Program-made: the position numbers and the translations under genes | Assembly: GCA_963711215.1 (NCBI GenBank) | Contig: CAVQDH010000006.1 | Location: forward strand, 186,001 to 250,000 | Length of the DNA stretch: 64,000 nt | Origin: WHUA01 sp963711215 | GTDB taxonomy: Bacteria; Pseudomonadota; Alphaproteobacteria; UBA8366 | Reading direction: 5' to 3' | Shown: positions 35,985 through 46,125 of the stretch, piece after piece | Layout: each line of letters starts with the position of its first letter | How positions within the stretch are numbered: position 1 is the stretch's first letter | Notes under the pieces: generated by a model | The model's database searches: none | Seen by the model: the letters and a program-made list of their open reading frames with translations, nothing else | What the model was told of the DNA's origin: nothing

Positions 35985-38900
35985 CTAGATCATTCCGCGG
36001 CGCGCCGGCCGTCGATCCCGGGAGCGGGGCGTCTGACGATGTGCGGCTGGGTGCCGCCACGCCGTCCACTTGTCGCCCAGCCAGTCGAGATAGAGATAGA
36101 TCACCGGCGTCAGATAGAGCGTCAGGACCTGCGACAGCAACAGCCCGCCGACGACGGCGATGCCGAGCGGCCGCCGCGCCTCGGAGCCCGCGCCGACACC
36201 GAGCGCGATCGGCAGCGTCCCGACCAGGGCCGCCATCGTCGTCATCATGATCGGCCGGAAGCGGATGAGGCAGGCGTTGCGGATGCAATGCTCGGCCGGC
36301 TTGCCGTCTTCGCCGCGCTGCTCCTTGAGCGCGAAATCAATCATCATGATGGCGTTCTTCTTGACGATGCCGACCAGCATGATGATGCCGACGAAGGCGT
36401 AGAGGCTCAGCGGCACGTTGAAGATCGACAAGGCCAGCAAGGCGCCCAACCCGGCGGAGGGAAGGCCGGACAGGATGGTGAGCGGGTGGATGAAGCTCTC
36501 GTACAGCACGCCCAGCACGATGTAGACCACGAGGATCGCCATGAGCAGGAGCAGGCCGAGCCCCTTCAGCGAGGCTTGGAACGCCTGGGCGGTGCCCTGG
36601 AAGCTGGTGCTGAGCGTCGCCGGCAGCTTCAGATCGCCCTGCAGCTTCTCGATCGCGGCAACCGCGGTTCCGAGCGACATTCCGGGCGCCAGATTGAACG
36701 AGACCGTCACCGCCGGGAGCTGCCCCATGTGGCTGACGGTCAGCGGGCCGACGCCGCGCTGGATGGTCGCGAGCGCGCTCAGTGGCGCCAGCTTGCCGCT
36801 CGCCGCATGGATGTAGAGCTTGTCGAGCGCCCTCGGGTCGCTGCGGTATTCGGGCGCGACTTCCAGGATCACCTGGTACTGGTTGGAGGGCGTGTAGATC
36901 GTCGAGATCTGCTGCGATCCGTAGGCGCTGGCGAGCGCCGTCTCGATTTGCGACGCGTTGATGCCCAGCCGTGCCGCCTTGTTACGGTCGATGGCGACAT
37001 GGACGGTCGGGCTCGAGATATTCATGTCCGTCGTGACGTCCTGGAAGCCGGGCAATCGGGCGAGCGCCTGGCTGAACGACGCGGCGGACCCGTATAGGCG
37101 CTTCAGGTCGAGGTCCTGCATCGTGTACTGGTACTGCGCCTTGGTCAGCAGCCCGCCGATGCGGATCGGCGGCGGGTTCTGCAGGTAGACGCTGATGCCC
37201 GGCACCTTGGCGAATTTCGGACGCAGCGATTGGATGACCTGGTCCGCGTTCAGCTTGCGCTGGTCGCGCGGCTTGAGCCGTATGACGAGGAGGCCGGAAT
37301 TCGTGGTGAGGCGGGATCCGGCGACGCCGACCGACGACATGAAGGCGGCGACGTTCGGATCCTTGCGCAGGATCTCGATGACCTTTTCCTGATGGCGGAC
37401 CATCGATGCGAAGGAAGAGTCCTGGCCGCCCTCGGTGAAGGCGATGATCTGGCTGATGTCCTGGCTCGGCAGAAAATCCTTCGGGATGCGGGCGAACAGA
37501 TAGGCGCTCGCCAGGATCGTCAGGAAGAAGACGACGAGAACCGCCCGCGAATGGTCGATACACCAGTCCAGGCTGCGCTGATATCCGGAATGGAGATGCT
37601 GGAATCCCCGCTCGCTGATCTGCAGCAGGGCATTGTCCTTGCTCTCCGCCTCGCTCTTGAGGAGCCGGCTGCACATCATCGGCGTCAAGGTGAGCGACAC
37701 GAAGCCGGACACGATGATCGCCAGCACCACCGTCACGGCGAATTCGTTGAGCAGCCGGCCGACGATACCGCCCATGAACAGGATGGGAATGAACACCGCG
37801 ATGAGCGAAGCCGTCATCGACAGAATGGTGAAGCCGATCTCCTTCGATCCCTTGAGCGCGGCTGCCAACGGGGCTTCGCCCGCTTCGCGATGGCGAACGA
37901 TGTTTTCCAGCATGACGATCGCGTCGTCGACGACGAAATCCGACCGAAAGCGTCAGGGCGAGCAGCGACAGGTTGTCCAGGCTGAAACCGAAAATGTACA
38001 TGCCGGCGAAGGCGCCGATCGTGGAAATCGGCAGCGCCAGGCTGGCGATGATCGTGGCGGTCAGACGCCGCAGGAACAGGAAGATGACGAGGATGACGAG
38101 AAGGCCCGCGAGTATGAGCGTGAACTGCACGTCTTCGACGGAAGCGCGGATGGACTGGCTTCGGTCATAGAGCTGGGACAGGTGGACAGACGCCGGAAGC
38201 TGCGCCCTGAAGGCCGGCAATACTTTGTTGATCGCGTCGACGATCTCGACCGTATTGCTGCCCGGCTGCCGCTGGATCGCCAGGATCACGGCGCGGTCGC
38301 CGTTGTACCAGCTGGCCACCCGGTCGTTCTCGACGCTGTTGACGACGCGGCCGAGCTCCTTGAAATACAGCGGCGCGCCGTTGCGGAAGGTCGCGATCTG
38401 CGAAAGATAGGCCGCCGCGTTCGTGAGCTGTCCGGTCGCCTGGACGGTGAAGGCCTGGTTCGGGCCTTGAAGGATACCCGTGGGGAGGTTGACGTTCGCG
38501 GCCTGCACGGCGGCGGCGACCTGGTCGATGCCGATCTGGTGTGCGGCCAGGGCATCCGGATCGAGCTGGACGCGAACGGCGAACTTCTGCGACCCGTAGA
38601 CCTGAACCTGGGCCACGCCTGTGATCGTCGAGAGCCGCTGCGCCAGCATGTTTTCCGCGTATTCGTCGACCATGTATAGCGGCAGGTTGGGCGAGCTGAG
38701 CGCAAGGTAGAGGATCGGCAGCTCGGCCGGGTTCACCTTGCGAAAGGTCGGCGGCGTCGACAGCGTGCTCGGCAACTGGCGCAGCGCGGCCGAGATCGCC
38801 GCCTGGACGTCCTGCGCGGCCGCATCGATATTGCGGTCCAAGGTGAACTGAAGCGCGATCTGCGACGTTCCCTGCGCGCTGGTCGAGGTCATCGAGACGA

Positions 38901-39129
38901 CGCCGGCGATGGTCGAAAACTGACGCTCGAGCGGCAGCGCCACGGATGACGCCATCGTTTCCGGGTCGGCGCCCGGCAGGTTGGCGGTCACCTGGATGGT
39001 CGGGAAGTCGACTTTCGGAAGCTCGCTGACCGGCAAGGTCCTGTAAGCGGCGAGACCGAAAAAGACGAGCGCGGAGACCAGCAGCGTCGTCATCACCGGA
39101 CGACGGATACAGAGCTCCGGCAAATTCAT
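35985..39129 (-). CDS. RND-family multidrug efflux transporter (MdtB/MdtC/AcrB-like), frame interrupted near 37937
   Basis: About 1047 residues after removing one base from the AAA at 37936-37938, the full length for an HAE1 pump. Start MNLPELCIRRPVMTTLLVSA is the typical first helix. TM4 reads LSVGFVVDDAIVMLENIVRH across the repaired junction, with the proton-relay Asp pair. The second-half helices end in LTLYLTPVIYLYLDWL. It extrudes drugs or other hydrophobic compounds with a periplasmic adaptor and an outer-membrane channel. The adaptor gene overlaps its start by 4 bases; no TolC-like gene is in the window. Confidence 0.92.
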
Positions 39130-40316
39130 TGGGAGGCTTCCTTGGCCGCCGCCTTTGGTTCCGCGGCCTTCGGTGTCTCGGTCGCCGCCGTGCGCGCGCC
39201 CGGATAAAGGCGGAGCTGTCCGTCGGTCACCACCTGTTCGCCGGCCTTCAGGCCCGAGCGGATGACGATGTCCGATCCCGTCGTCTCGCCGACCGTGACC
39301 GGCCGCATGTCGACCGTCTTGTCGGGCTTCACGACGAAGACATATTCGCCTTTCTGCCCGGTCTGGACGGCCTGCGCCGGAATGACGATAGCGTCCGGGA
39401 TCGTCGCGAGCCGCAGGACAACGGTCACGAACTGGCCGGGCAGAAGCAATTCGTCGTCATTCGGGAGCGTGGCCTTGACGAGCACCGTCCCCGTCGTGCT
39501 GTCGATCGCATTGTTGATGAAGCTGACGACCCCCTTCTGCGGGGGACGCTTGACGTTCGGCGCCGAGACTTCGACCTCGAGCTTTTCCTTGGCCATACGC
39601 TGGCGGATCTCGAAGGCGTATTGCTCAGGCACCGAGAAGGTGACGTAGATCGGCTTCGTCTGATTGATCACGACGAGCGGAACATCGTTGGCCTTCACCA
39701 GATTCCCGGCATCGACCTGCGTGTCGGCAGTGCGGCCGTCGATCGGCGAGTCGATCTCGGTGTAGCCCAGCTGAAGGTGAACCCCGTCGATAGCGGCCTG
39801 ATCGGTGTTGATCGTCTGCTCGAGCGCCGCGACCGTCGTGCGGGCGAGGTCGAGTTGTTGCTGGGCGGCATATCCTTTGCGGTGAAGCTCCTCGGTCCGC
39901 TTGAGGTCGTTGCGCGCATTCTCGAGCTGGGCGCGGTCGCGGGCGAGGACCGCCGTTGCCTGGGTGAGCTGCATCTGGAACGGCCGCGGATCGATTTTGT
40001 AAAGCCGCTCGCCCTTCTTGACCGCCTGGCCGTCGACGAAATGGACATCCATGAGCTCGCCGTCGACCCGCGACTTTATCGCGACCGTGGCATAGGCCTG
40101 CGCGTTGCCGACGGCGCGGATCGTGACGGGAACCGCTTCTTCCCGGACGGTCGCCACGACGACGGGGACCGGGCCGCTGGCCCGCGACCGTCCCTGCTTG
40201 GCCTGGTTCGGCGAATGCGATCCGGGCCCAAACAGAAAATAGCCGCCGCCCGCTATCAACAAGACGGCGACGCCGAGCACGAGCAGTTTGTTTCTGTTCA
40301 TAATAGTAGGGGGCAT
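39126..40316 (-). CDS. RND efflux membrane-fusion (periplasmic adaptor) protein
   Basis: 396 residues. An N-terminal signal/anchor (KLLVLGVAVLLIAGGGYFLF) is followed by a lipoyl-type half (AIKSRVDGELMDVHFVDGQA), a coiled-coil hairpin (about residues 105-170), the second lipoyl half (IDSPIDGRTADTQVDAGNLV), beta-barrel and membrane-proximal domains. The C-terminus is Ala/Lys/Glu-rich. MdtA-like by order and sequence. It couples the RND pump to an outer-membrane channel. The start at 40316 (AGGGG upstream) is preferred over an internal Met at 40301. Confidence 0.92.
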   Translation of the reverse strand: MPPTIMNRNKLLVLGVAVLLIAGGGYFLFGPGSHSPNQAKQGRSRASGPVPVVVATVREEAVPVTIRAVGNAQAYATVAIKSRVDGELMDVHFVDGQAVKKGERLYKIDPRPFQMQLTQATAVLARDRAQLENARNDLKRTEELHRKGYAAQQQLDLARTTVAALEQTINTDQAAIDGVHLQLGYTEIDSPIDGRTADTQVDAGNLVKANDVPLVVINQTKPIYVTFSVPEQYAFEIRQRMAKEKLEVEVSAPNVKRPPQKGVVSFINNAIDSTTGTVLVKATLPNDDELLLPGQFVTVVLRLATIPDAIVIPAQAVQTGQKGEYVFVVKPDKTVDMRPVTVGETTGSDIVIRSGLKAGEQVVTDGQLRLYPGARTAATETPKAAEPKAAAKEASQ

Positions 40317-40542
40317 CGCCCCTGCCGGAGACAGTGGTTTTACTGGGCTGTCCCGGCCATCCGAAGAAGATAGTGCGTCCGATTATCCTAACAAAAGGCT
40401 CCGCATCTTAATTTTAAGACATTGATTTGGCAAAGGGATGTCCGGGGCGCGCCGATCACATTCCAGTGCGATCGGCGGGCTTGTCCGGCCCGTCCGGAAG
40501 TGGCGGAACGGAACCGCAGCTACCGCTCTCTGCCGGCGTTCG

Positions 40543-41355
40543 CTAGCCGCTGCGGCCGGCCTTCTGCATCTTGTCCCAATCGAACAGCGTCGGCTCCTTG
40601 TCCAGGAACCGCTTCACCGCCGCTTCGTGATAAGCGGTGTCATGGGCGGTCGCCTGGCCAAACGCCTCGAGCTCGCCGAGCGCGCGGAAATCGAGGTTGA
40701 ACGACTGGTTCATGATGTTCTTCGACAGGCCGATCGCCTGGCGCGACGCATTGCGGAACCGCTCGGCCAGGGCGACCGCGGCGTCCATCAGCGCCTCCGG
40801 CTCGTGAATGGCGTAGACGATGCCCAGCTCCTTGCCTTCCTCGGCGTCGAAGGAACGGGCCGAGAAAACCAGCTCTTTCGCCCTCTGCAGGCCGACGATG
40901 CGGGGCAGAAGGAACAGGCCGCCGACGTCGGGGATCAGGCCCACGCGGCCGAAAACTTCGCAGAAACGCGCGCGCGTCGAGGCGAGGATGAAGTCGGCGG
41001 CCAGCGCAATATTGATGCCGGCGCCGTAAGCCGCGCCGTCCACGGCCGCAATCACCGGCAGCTCGAGGCTGACCCATTCGTAGAGCCACGAATAGATGTC
41101 CTGGATGCGCTTGCGGCTTTCGAAGGGCGTGCGCTTGCCCTGAGCCATCCCCTGGATATCGCCGCCGGCGCAGAATGCGCCGCCCGCGCCCGTGATGATC
41201 ACCGCATAGAGCGACGTGTCATCGCGGATTTGCAGCACGACCTGGGAAAGCTCGTCGCGCATCGAGAGATCGAGCGCGTTGCGTTTCTCGGGCCTGTTCA
41301 GCGTGATGATCGCAAGACCATTGCGCACGTCGTATTTGAGTGATTCGAAACTCAT
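40543..41355 (-). CDS. Enoyl-CoA hydratase/isomerase family protein
   Basis: 270 residues from the ATG at 41355, where crotonase similarity begins (MSFESLKYDVRNGLAIITLN RP). Oxyanion-hole segments are GAGGAFCAGGDIQGMAQG and VDGAAYGAGINIALAADFIL. The first catalytic Glu position of ECH is replaced (ARFCEVFGRVGLIPDVGG retains Glu in FCEVFGR). The C-terminal helix ends in FLDKEPTLFDWDKM. It acts on an acyl-CoA in fatty- or aromatic-acid degradation; the exact reaction is not predictable. It stands alone between the pump operon and a 385-base gap. Confidence 0.87.
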   Translation of the reverse strand: MSFESLKYDVRNGLAIITLNRPEKRNALDLSMRDELSQVVLQIRDDTSLYAVIITGAGGAFCAGGDIQGMAQGKRTPFESRKRIQDIYSWLYEWVSLELPVIAAVDGAAYGAGINIALAADFILASTRARFCEVFGRVGLIPDVGGLFLLPRIVGLQRAKELVFSARSFDAEEGKELGIVYAIHEPEALMDAAVALAERFRNASRQAIGLSKNIMNQSFNLDFRALGELEAFGQATAHDTAYHEAAVKRFLDKEPTLFDWDKMQKAGRSG

Positions 41356-41740
41356 GGCTGGCTCCGTCAGTCCCTGTCTTATTCGGCTGGCGCAGCAGCT
41401 GGGCATTGGAGCCGCGGCGCAGAGATGGCGTAAGGCTTAACGCGATACCTTATACTTTGATCTTAAAGCAATGCGTTTGTAATCGAAAATATACTAACTA
41501 CTTATCAAAACTAGAAAATCGAGTGCTCCCAGCTATTCTTGGGTAGATTTGCAGCAAGAAATACGGCGATTCACGAAAAGGGAAATGGCACCCTCCCATC
41601 GGCGGCGGCTTGGGAAGACAAGGCTCGCGCCGGCATTCCCCGGTATTGAGCCGACAGCGCGCGTCTCCGCCGCGGCCATTTTTCCGGCTTGGTGCTTGGG
41701 CCAATCGCAATAGTTTTAAACCTATAATAGGTTTAAATTA
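41356..41740. other. 385-base intergenic region with a perfect AT-rich palindrome (41715-41737)
   Basis: No gene seen. The part at about 41440-41550 is AT-rich and probably carries the enoyl-CoA hydratase promoter. Immediately downstream of the TauD-like stop lies TTTAAACCTAT A ATAGGTTTAAA (41715-41737), an 11-bp perfect inverted repeat around one base. It lacks the GC stem and T-run of a standard terminator, so it may be a protein-binding dyad or a weak terminator. Confidence 0.6.
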
Positions 41741-42829
41741 CTAAACTGGCTCCAGCGGTGCGTTAAGGGTGGCGCCGGCGACGCGGATGCCGCCCCGGTT
41801 GCCGATCTCGACGCTGCCCCAGCGCTGCGTGAACACCTCGGGCATCGGCCGGCCATCGGGCGGGCATAGCCACAGGCGCAGGAGGTGGCGTTTCCGCTCG
41901 GGCTCCAGCCAGTCCTCGAACGCCGTCCGGTCATGCAGGATCTGATGGTTGTGCAGGATCTGGATATCGCCCGGCTCGAACTCCATCTGCAAATGCAGTG
42001 ACGGGTCGTCGGCCAGGGAATCCAACAGGTCGAGCGCCTTGAGCTGCGCGTCGGCGAAGCGGGGCACGTCCTCGAAGCGCTGCGCCGAGTCAATGTATCT
42101 GCGCACGTAGTAGCTGGTCAGTAGCCCGGCGTGCCAGTTGAACACCGGTATCGTGTAGTAGGGCTTCATGCCCGGCGGCACCTCGCCGCGGCGGTCGACG
42201 CAGAACGGCTCGAACAGCACCCGGGTCAGCGCCGGATCGCGGGCCAGCATCTCGTTGTAGAGCGTTACCGAGCTGACGATGGTGCTGTAGCCGCCGCTGC
42301 GCGCCTTCTGCAGGCACATGAGCGCCACGAAATCGCAGGAATCCGCGTGATAATACTGACGCCGGGTCGTCTGGTAGGTGCGGACGCTGGGATCGTCGAT
42401 CCTGTAGCCGAGGTCGCGCACGTGGCCGAGCACATGCCCCTTGGCGTTCTGCGACACTGCGCGGCCGAAATAGGCGCCGATGCCCCAGAAGATCATCGCC
42501 ATGTCGGCGGTCGAATAGGTCTGCCGCGGAATGCCGCGGATCAGGGTGAACCCCCGCCCGTGCAGCAGTTCCTGATGGATGCGGTCGAGCGCCGGGCCGA
42601 GGGTCGGCAGCGGGAATTCGGCCCGCGAAACGTTCAGGATCTCGAGCTTCCGGCGCTTCACGCCGTCGAGCGCGGCATCGATCTCGGCGATCTCGCGGGC
42701 GGAAAGCGCATAGATCCATTCGTCGCTCTTCGCCATCTCGCCGCCGTGCCATGCGGACGGCCCGCCGATCGGGCCGGGCGGCATCGGCGGGCCCATGAGG
42801 TCGGTCTTCTTCTGTGCGGTTGCGCTCAT
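41741..42829 (-). CDS. TauD/TfdA-family Fe(II)/2-oxoglutarate-dependent dioxygenase
   Basis: 362 residues. Metal ligands are HAD in RQYYHADSCDFVALMC and the distal His in ILHNHQILHDRTAFEDW; the 2-oxoglutarate Arg lies in RKRHLLRLWLCPPDG. FPLPTLG and SQNAKGHVLGH show it to be a paralogue of the gene at 34836. It starts 4 bases after the stop of the CoA-transferase gene upstream, so the two form an operon. Substrate unknown; the partner suggests a carboxylic acid that also forms a CoA ester. Confidence 0.88.
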   Translation of the reverse strand: MSATAQKKTDLMGPPMPPGPIGGPSAWHGGEMAKSDEWIYALSAREIAEIDAALDGVKRRKLEILNVSRAEFPLPTLGPALDRIHQELLHGRGFTLIRGIPRQTYSTADMAMIFWGIGAYFGRAVSQNAKGHVLGHVRDLGYRIDDPSVRTYQTTRRQYYHADSCDFVALMCLQKARSGGYSTIVSSVTLYNEMLARDPALTRVLFEPFCVDRRGEVPPGMKPYYTIPVFNWHAGLLTSYYVRRYIDSAQRFEDVPRFADAQLKALDLLDSLADDPSLHLQMEFEPGDIQILHNHQILHDRTAFEDWLEPERKRHLLRLWLCPPDGRPMPEVFTQRWGSVEIGNRGGIRVAGATLNAPLEPV

Positions 42830-42833
42830 GGCG

Positions 42834-44033
42834 TCAGATTACTCCGTCCTGCTTCAATCGATCCAGTTCAGCCGGCGGCAGGCCGAGCCAGTCGCCGTAG
42901 ACTTCCTTATTATGGGCGCCGAGCTCGTCGCTCGGGATGATCGGCATCAGGTCTGATTCTTGAAAGCGCAGCGGGCTGCGCTGCAGCGCCAGCCGGCCCA
43001 GCACGGGATGGTCGACCCATTCCAGCATGCCGCGAGCATGCAAGTGCTCGTCATGGATCACCTCGTGCAGATTGCGCACCGGCGCGCAGGGAAAGTTATG
43101 CTTGCGCGCGGTCGCCAGCAACTCGTCCTTGGTCAGCGATTTGGTCCAGGCTTCGACCAGCGCATTGACCTCGTCCAGGATCTCGGCGCGCGCGTGATTC
43201 GTGGCGTAGCGCGGATCGTCCTTCAGTTCCGGCCGCCCCAAGGCCTCGAGCAGCCGGTAGAAATGACCGTCGTTCGTGCAGTTGATCGCGGCGTAGCCGT
43301 CCTTGGTCGGGTAGACGTTGTAGGGCGAGATCGAGAGCCCGCCATGCTGGTTGCCGGTGCGCGGGGGCTCCTTGCCGCCGAGCGTGTAATACATGCCGAT
43401 ATTGGAGGCGAGCGCGGCGTAGATCGCCTCCTGCATCGACACCTCGACCATGCGGCCCTGGCCGGTCTTCTCCGCCTCGTAGAGCGCGGTCATGATGCCG
43501 GCGTAGAGGTGGATGCCGCCGGAGAAATCGCAGACCGCGGCGCCGGCCTTGACCGGCGGGCTGTCGGGAAAGCCGGTGACGCTCATCAGGCCGGATGCCG
43601 CCTGGACGGTGAGGTCCATGGCGAGATCGTCCCGGCGCGGCCCGCTGCGGCCATAGCCGCTGGAGCAGCCGTAAACCAGCTTCGGGTTGACCTTGCGCAG
43701 CTCGTTCCAGCCGAGCCGCATGTTTTCCATGGCGTCCGGCGCGAAGTTCTCCAGCACGATATCGGCCCGCCGCACCATCTCGAGAAAGATCTCGCGCCCG
43801 CGCGGCGCTTTCAGGTTCAGCGTGACGCATTCCTTGTTGGAATTGAGCAATGCGAAGGGCACGGAATGGCTTTTCTTCGCGCCGCGATGGCGCAGATGCT
43901 CGCCCTTCAGCGGCTCGATCTTGATCACCCGCGCCCCGGCCATCGCCAGCAGGAAGCCCGCATAAGGGCCATTGTAAATATGGCCCAGGTCGAGCACGGT
44001 GACGCCTGCGAGGGGGTAGGGACGCCCGGACAT
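42834..44033 (-). CDS. Class III CoA-transferase (CaiB/BaiF family)
   Basis: 399 residues from the ATG at 44033 with a GAAGGA site. Motifs: VTVLDLGHIYNGPYAGFLLA, VIKIEPLKGEHLR, DIVLENFAPDAMENMRLGW, and the catalytic Asp in AAVCDFSGGIHLYAGIMTA. The C-terminal part reads FPCAPVRNLHEVIHDEH. It moves CoA between carboxylic acids. It differs from Frc: the FRC-type GGGQPGW loop is absent, replaced by GGLSISPYNVYPTKDGYAA. Acid substrates unknown. Confidence 0.9.
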   Translation of the reverse strand: MSGRPYPLAGVTVLDLGHIYNGPYAGFLLAMAGARVIKIEPLKGEHLRHRGAKKSHSVPFALLNSNKECVTLNLKAPRGREIFLEMVRRADIVLENFAPDAMENMRLGWNELRKVNPKLVYGCSSGYGRSGPRRDDLAMDLTVQAASGLMSVTGFPDSPPVKAGAAVCDFSGGIHLYAGIMTALYEAEKTGQGRMVEVSMQEAIYAALASNIGMYYTLGGKEPPRTGNQHGGLSISPYNVYPTKDGYAAINCTNDGHFYRLLEALGRPELKDDPRYATNHARAEILDEVNALVEAWTKSLTKDELLATARKHNFPCAPVRNLHEVIHDEHLHARGMLEWVDHPVLGRLALQRSPLRFQESDLMPIIPSDELGAHNKEVYGDWLGLPPAELDRLKQDGVI

Positions 44034-44165
44034 TCTCAATTCCTTCTCGATTGAATGCGCGGGAGGCCGCGCGCGATCACCATGGGGCCGGCTTCGGACG
44101 GGCCGGCGCCGATCCGCCTGATGCGGCGCGCCACCCGGCTAGAATTGGATATAGCAAAAATACCG

Positions 44166-44822
44166 TCAGGCGTCGAAAAGCGCCCGCAGCTTGCGGACCG
44201 CCGCCTCGGGCGCGTCCAGGACCGGCCGCCCGGTCCGCTGCTCGACGAGCGGCCGGGTCGGGCCCATCGAGAACTGCCCGAGCAGGATGGCGTCGCAATC
44301 GCCGGCGTCACCCGACGCCTCGACGACCAGCCGGTCATGGCCCGCGCGGTCGCCGCCCTGCAGCAGGCTCATCGCCTCCGGCACGAAGATCGGGGACAGG
44401 TCGATCGCCTTGCCGGCTTCGCGCGACCGCTCGGTCAGCTCCGCTTCGAGCATGCGGTTGGTGCCGGGATCCGTGGCGATCATCGAGAAGCGGGCGCCGA
44501 GCGCCAGCGCTTCGTCGATCAGGCCGTCGAAGGAGGTCAGGACAGGAATGCCGAGGTCCTTGCGGCCCGCGACGACGGCGGGGCCGAACAGCGAGCCGGT
44601 CACCAGGATCGCGTCCACGCCGCAATCGGCGCTGTAGCGCAGCAGGGCCGCAATCCGCCGGTAGATCTCCGGCGTCAGCGAGCGGTTCGGCCCCAGATCC
44701 TGGTAGGTCGACTGGTCATAGATGCTGGTCGCGCGCGCCGCCGGCCAGATCTTCTCGAAGGCGTCCTCGACCGCACGGATGGCCGGGATCACCGAATGGA
44801 CAAGCCCGATTCTTTTTGTCAT
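44166..44822 (-). CDS. Asp/Glu/hydantoin racemase-superfamily protein without the usual cysteines
   Basis: 218 residues with the duplicated fold of the Asp/Glu racemase and maleate isomerase group (IGLVHSVIPAIRAVEDAFE, CGVDAILVTGSLFGPAVVAG, CDAILLGQFSMGPTRPLVE). In active members each half carries a Cys after its third strand; here those positions read TGSLFG and GQFSMG, with no Cys. It may be a decarboxylase-like or non-catalytic variant. It is upstream of the CoA-transferase/TauD pair on the same strand, 132 bases away, and could belong to that unit. Confidence 0.7.
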   Translation of the reverse strand: MTKRIGLVHSVIPAIRAVEDAFEKIWPAARATSIYDQSTYQDLGPNRSLTPEIYRRIAALLRYSADCGVDAILVTGSLFGPAVVAGRKDLGIPVLTSFDGLIDEALALGARFSMIATDPGTNRMLEAELTERSREAGKAIDLSPIFVPEAMSLLQGGDRAGHDRLVVEASGDAGDCDAILLGQFSMGPTRPLVEQRTGRPVLDAPEAAVRKLRALFDA

Positions 44823-44972
44823 GAAGCGTTCCCTTACAATGGGTTAGCGCAGGTGTCCAGCGTCCGTTGAGCGATCCGGCGGCTTTTGGGTCGAAAAGGC
44901 GGGCCGAAACCGTTATACACCCGCGCAAGCGGCGCGTTACGGCCGCAGTCAAATCAGCAAAAGGACAGACCG

Positions 44973-45293
44973 ATGGCAGACCAGGTGCGCGCATCGCACA
45001 TTCTTCTCATGTATGCGGGCTCGGCGCGGTCGACCGCAACGCGGTCCAAGGACGAGGCGCTGGCCGAGATCAACGAGCTCAAGACGGCCGTCGAGGGCGG
45101 CGCCGATTTCGGCGAGCTCGCGCGCGAGAAATCGGATTGTCCGTCAGGCCAGGACGGCGGCGACCTTGGCTGGTTCAGCCCGGGCATGATGGTCCCGGAA
45201 TTCGACGACGCCGCCTTTGCGCTCGGCGTGGGCGACAGCAGCGACGTCGTCGAGACGGCCTTCGGATATCACCTCATCCAGCGGACGGGCTGA
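44973..45293 (+). CDS. Parvulin-type peptidyl-prolyl cis-trans isomerase
   Basis: 106 residues from the ATG at 44973 behind an AAAGGA site. A single rotamase domain with little else: VRASHILLMYAG, ELAREKSDCPSGQDGGDLGW, MMVPEFDDAAFALGVGD, ETAFGYHLIQRTG. No signal peptide, so cytoplasmic. It resembles the small PpiC/Pin-like isomerases. Confidence 0.92.
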   Translation: MADQVRASHILLMYAGSARSTATRSKDEALAEINELKTAVEGGADFGELAREKSDCPSGQDGGDLGWFSPGMMVPEFDDAAFALGVGDSSDVVETAFGYHLIQRTG

Positions 45294-45317
45294 CCTGTCG
45301 GGTCCTTCGCTCGGCGC

Positions 45318-45608
45318 TCAGTCGGCCGAGCAGAGGGTGATCCGGCGGTTCTCGATCATGTCCTTGTACTTCGCGCGGGTCTCCGCGAGGAGCGGCGATT
45401 TGCCGTGCGCGTCGAAGGCGGCGGCGTCGCGGTAGCATTCGAACAGAAAGATCTTGTTGGCCTCTTTCTGCGGGATCAGGACTTCGAAATTAAGGCAGCC
45501 GGGCTCTTGCTCGCGCGTGCGCTTGCCGTGGCCGCGGATGACCTCTTCGAAGGCCTTGCGATGCTCGGGTTTGATGTCGAATTCGACGACGAGCGCGATC
45601 TTACTCAT
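45318..45608 (-). CDS. ABM-domain protein (putative quinol monooxygenase, YgiN-like)
   Basis: 96 residues, a single antibiotic-biosynthesis-monooxygenase domain: ALVVEFDIKPEHRKAFEEVI, EPGCLNFEVLIPQKEANKIF, FECYRDAAAFDAHGKSP. Such small ferredoxin-fold dimers oxidise quinols or reactive aldehydes, though many are uncharacterised. It converges with the parvulin gene. Confidence 0.85.
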   Translation of the reverse strand: MSKIALVVEFDIKPEHRKAFEEVIRGHGKRTREQEPGCLNFEVLIPQKEANKIFLFECYRDAAAFDAHGKSPLLAETRAKYKDMIENRRITLCSAD

Positions 45609-45675
45609 GGTGTTTCTCCCTGGAACCCGTGGTTTTTAGGTCAGGGCGCCGGCCATTGCGGCGGCGATCGGCCGC

Positions 45676-46125
45676 TTACTGCTGCTCGTTGCCGCGCAGG
45701 TCGAGTGCCCACATGAGGCCCATAATGCATCCCTTGACGCGCGGCAGGAACCATAATGTCAGGACGAGGGCGAGGGTGGGCCAGATCGCGATCTGCAGCC
45801 ACATCAACGGATGGAAAAGCTGCTCGCACATGAGCATCGGCAGCACCACCAGGTGCCCGACCACGAGGATCGTGAAGTAGGGCGCGATGTCCGCGGTATA
45901 GATCTTGCCGGTGTCTTCGCCGCAATGCGCGCAGGCGGCCCGGGGCGTGAGATAGCCCTGAAAAAGCAGGCCCTGGCCGCATTTCGGGCAATGGCGCCGA
46001 AAGCCGCGAAGCATCGAGGCGAAAACGAAGGATGGGTCCAGGCTGGGCTTGACCGATTGCGGCTGCACGGGCTTACGCTCCTTCGCCGCATCGGCGGCGT
46101 CATCAGGTGTTCGGCGCTCGTTCAT
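45676..46125 (-). CDS. DUF983 family membrane protein
   Basis: 149 residues from the ATG at 46125, which overlaps the znuB stop (ATGA). It has a zinc-ribbon-like Cys4 (HCPKCGQGLLFQ, then CAHCGEDTG) and two membrane helices (TILVVGHLVVLPMLM, then IAIWPTLALVLTLWFLPRV), matching DUF983. Function unknown. The translational overlap makes it the last gene of zur-znuC-znuB and suggests a zinc-linked role (inference). Confidence 0.83.
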   Translation of the reverse strand: MNERRTPDDAADAAKERKPVQPQSVKPSLDPSFVFASMLRGFRRHCPKCGQGLLFQGYLTPRAACAHCGEDTGKIYTADIAPYFTILVVGHLVVLPMLMCEQLFHPLMWLQIAIWPTLALVLTLWFLPRVKGCIMGLMWALDLRGNEQQ

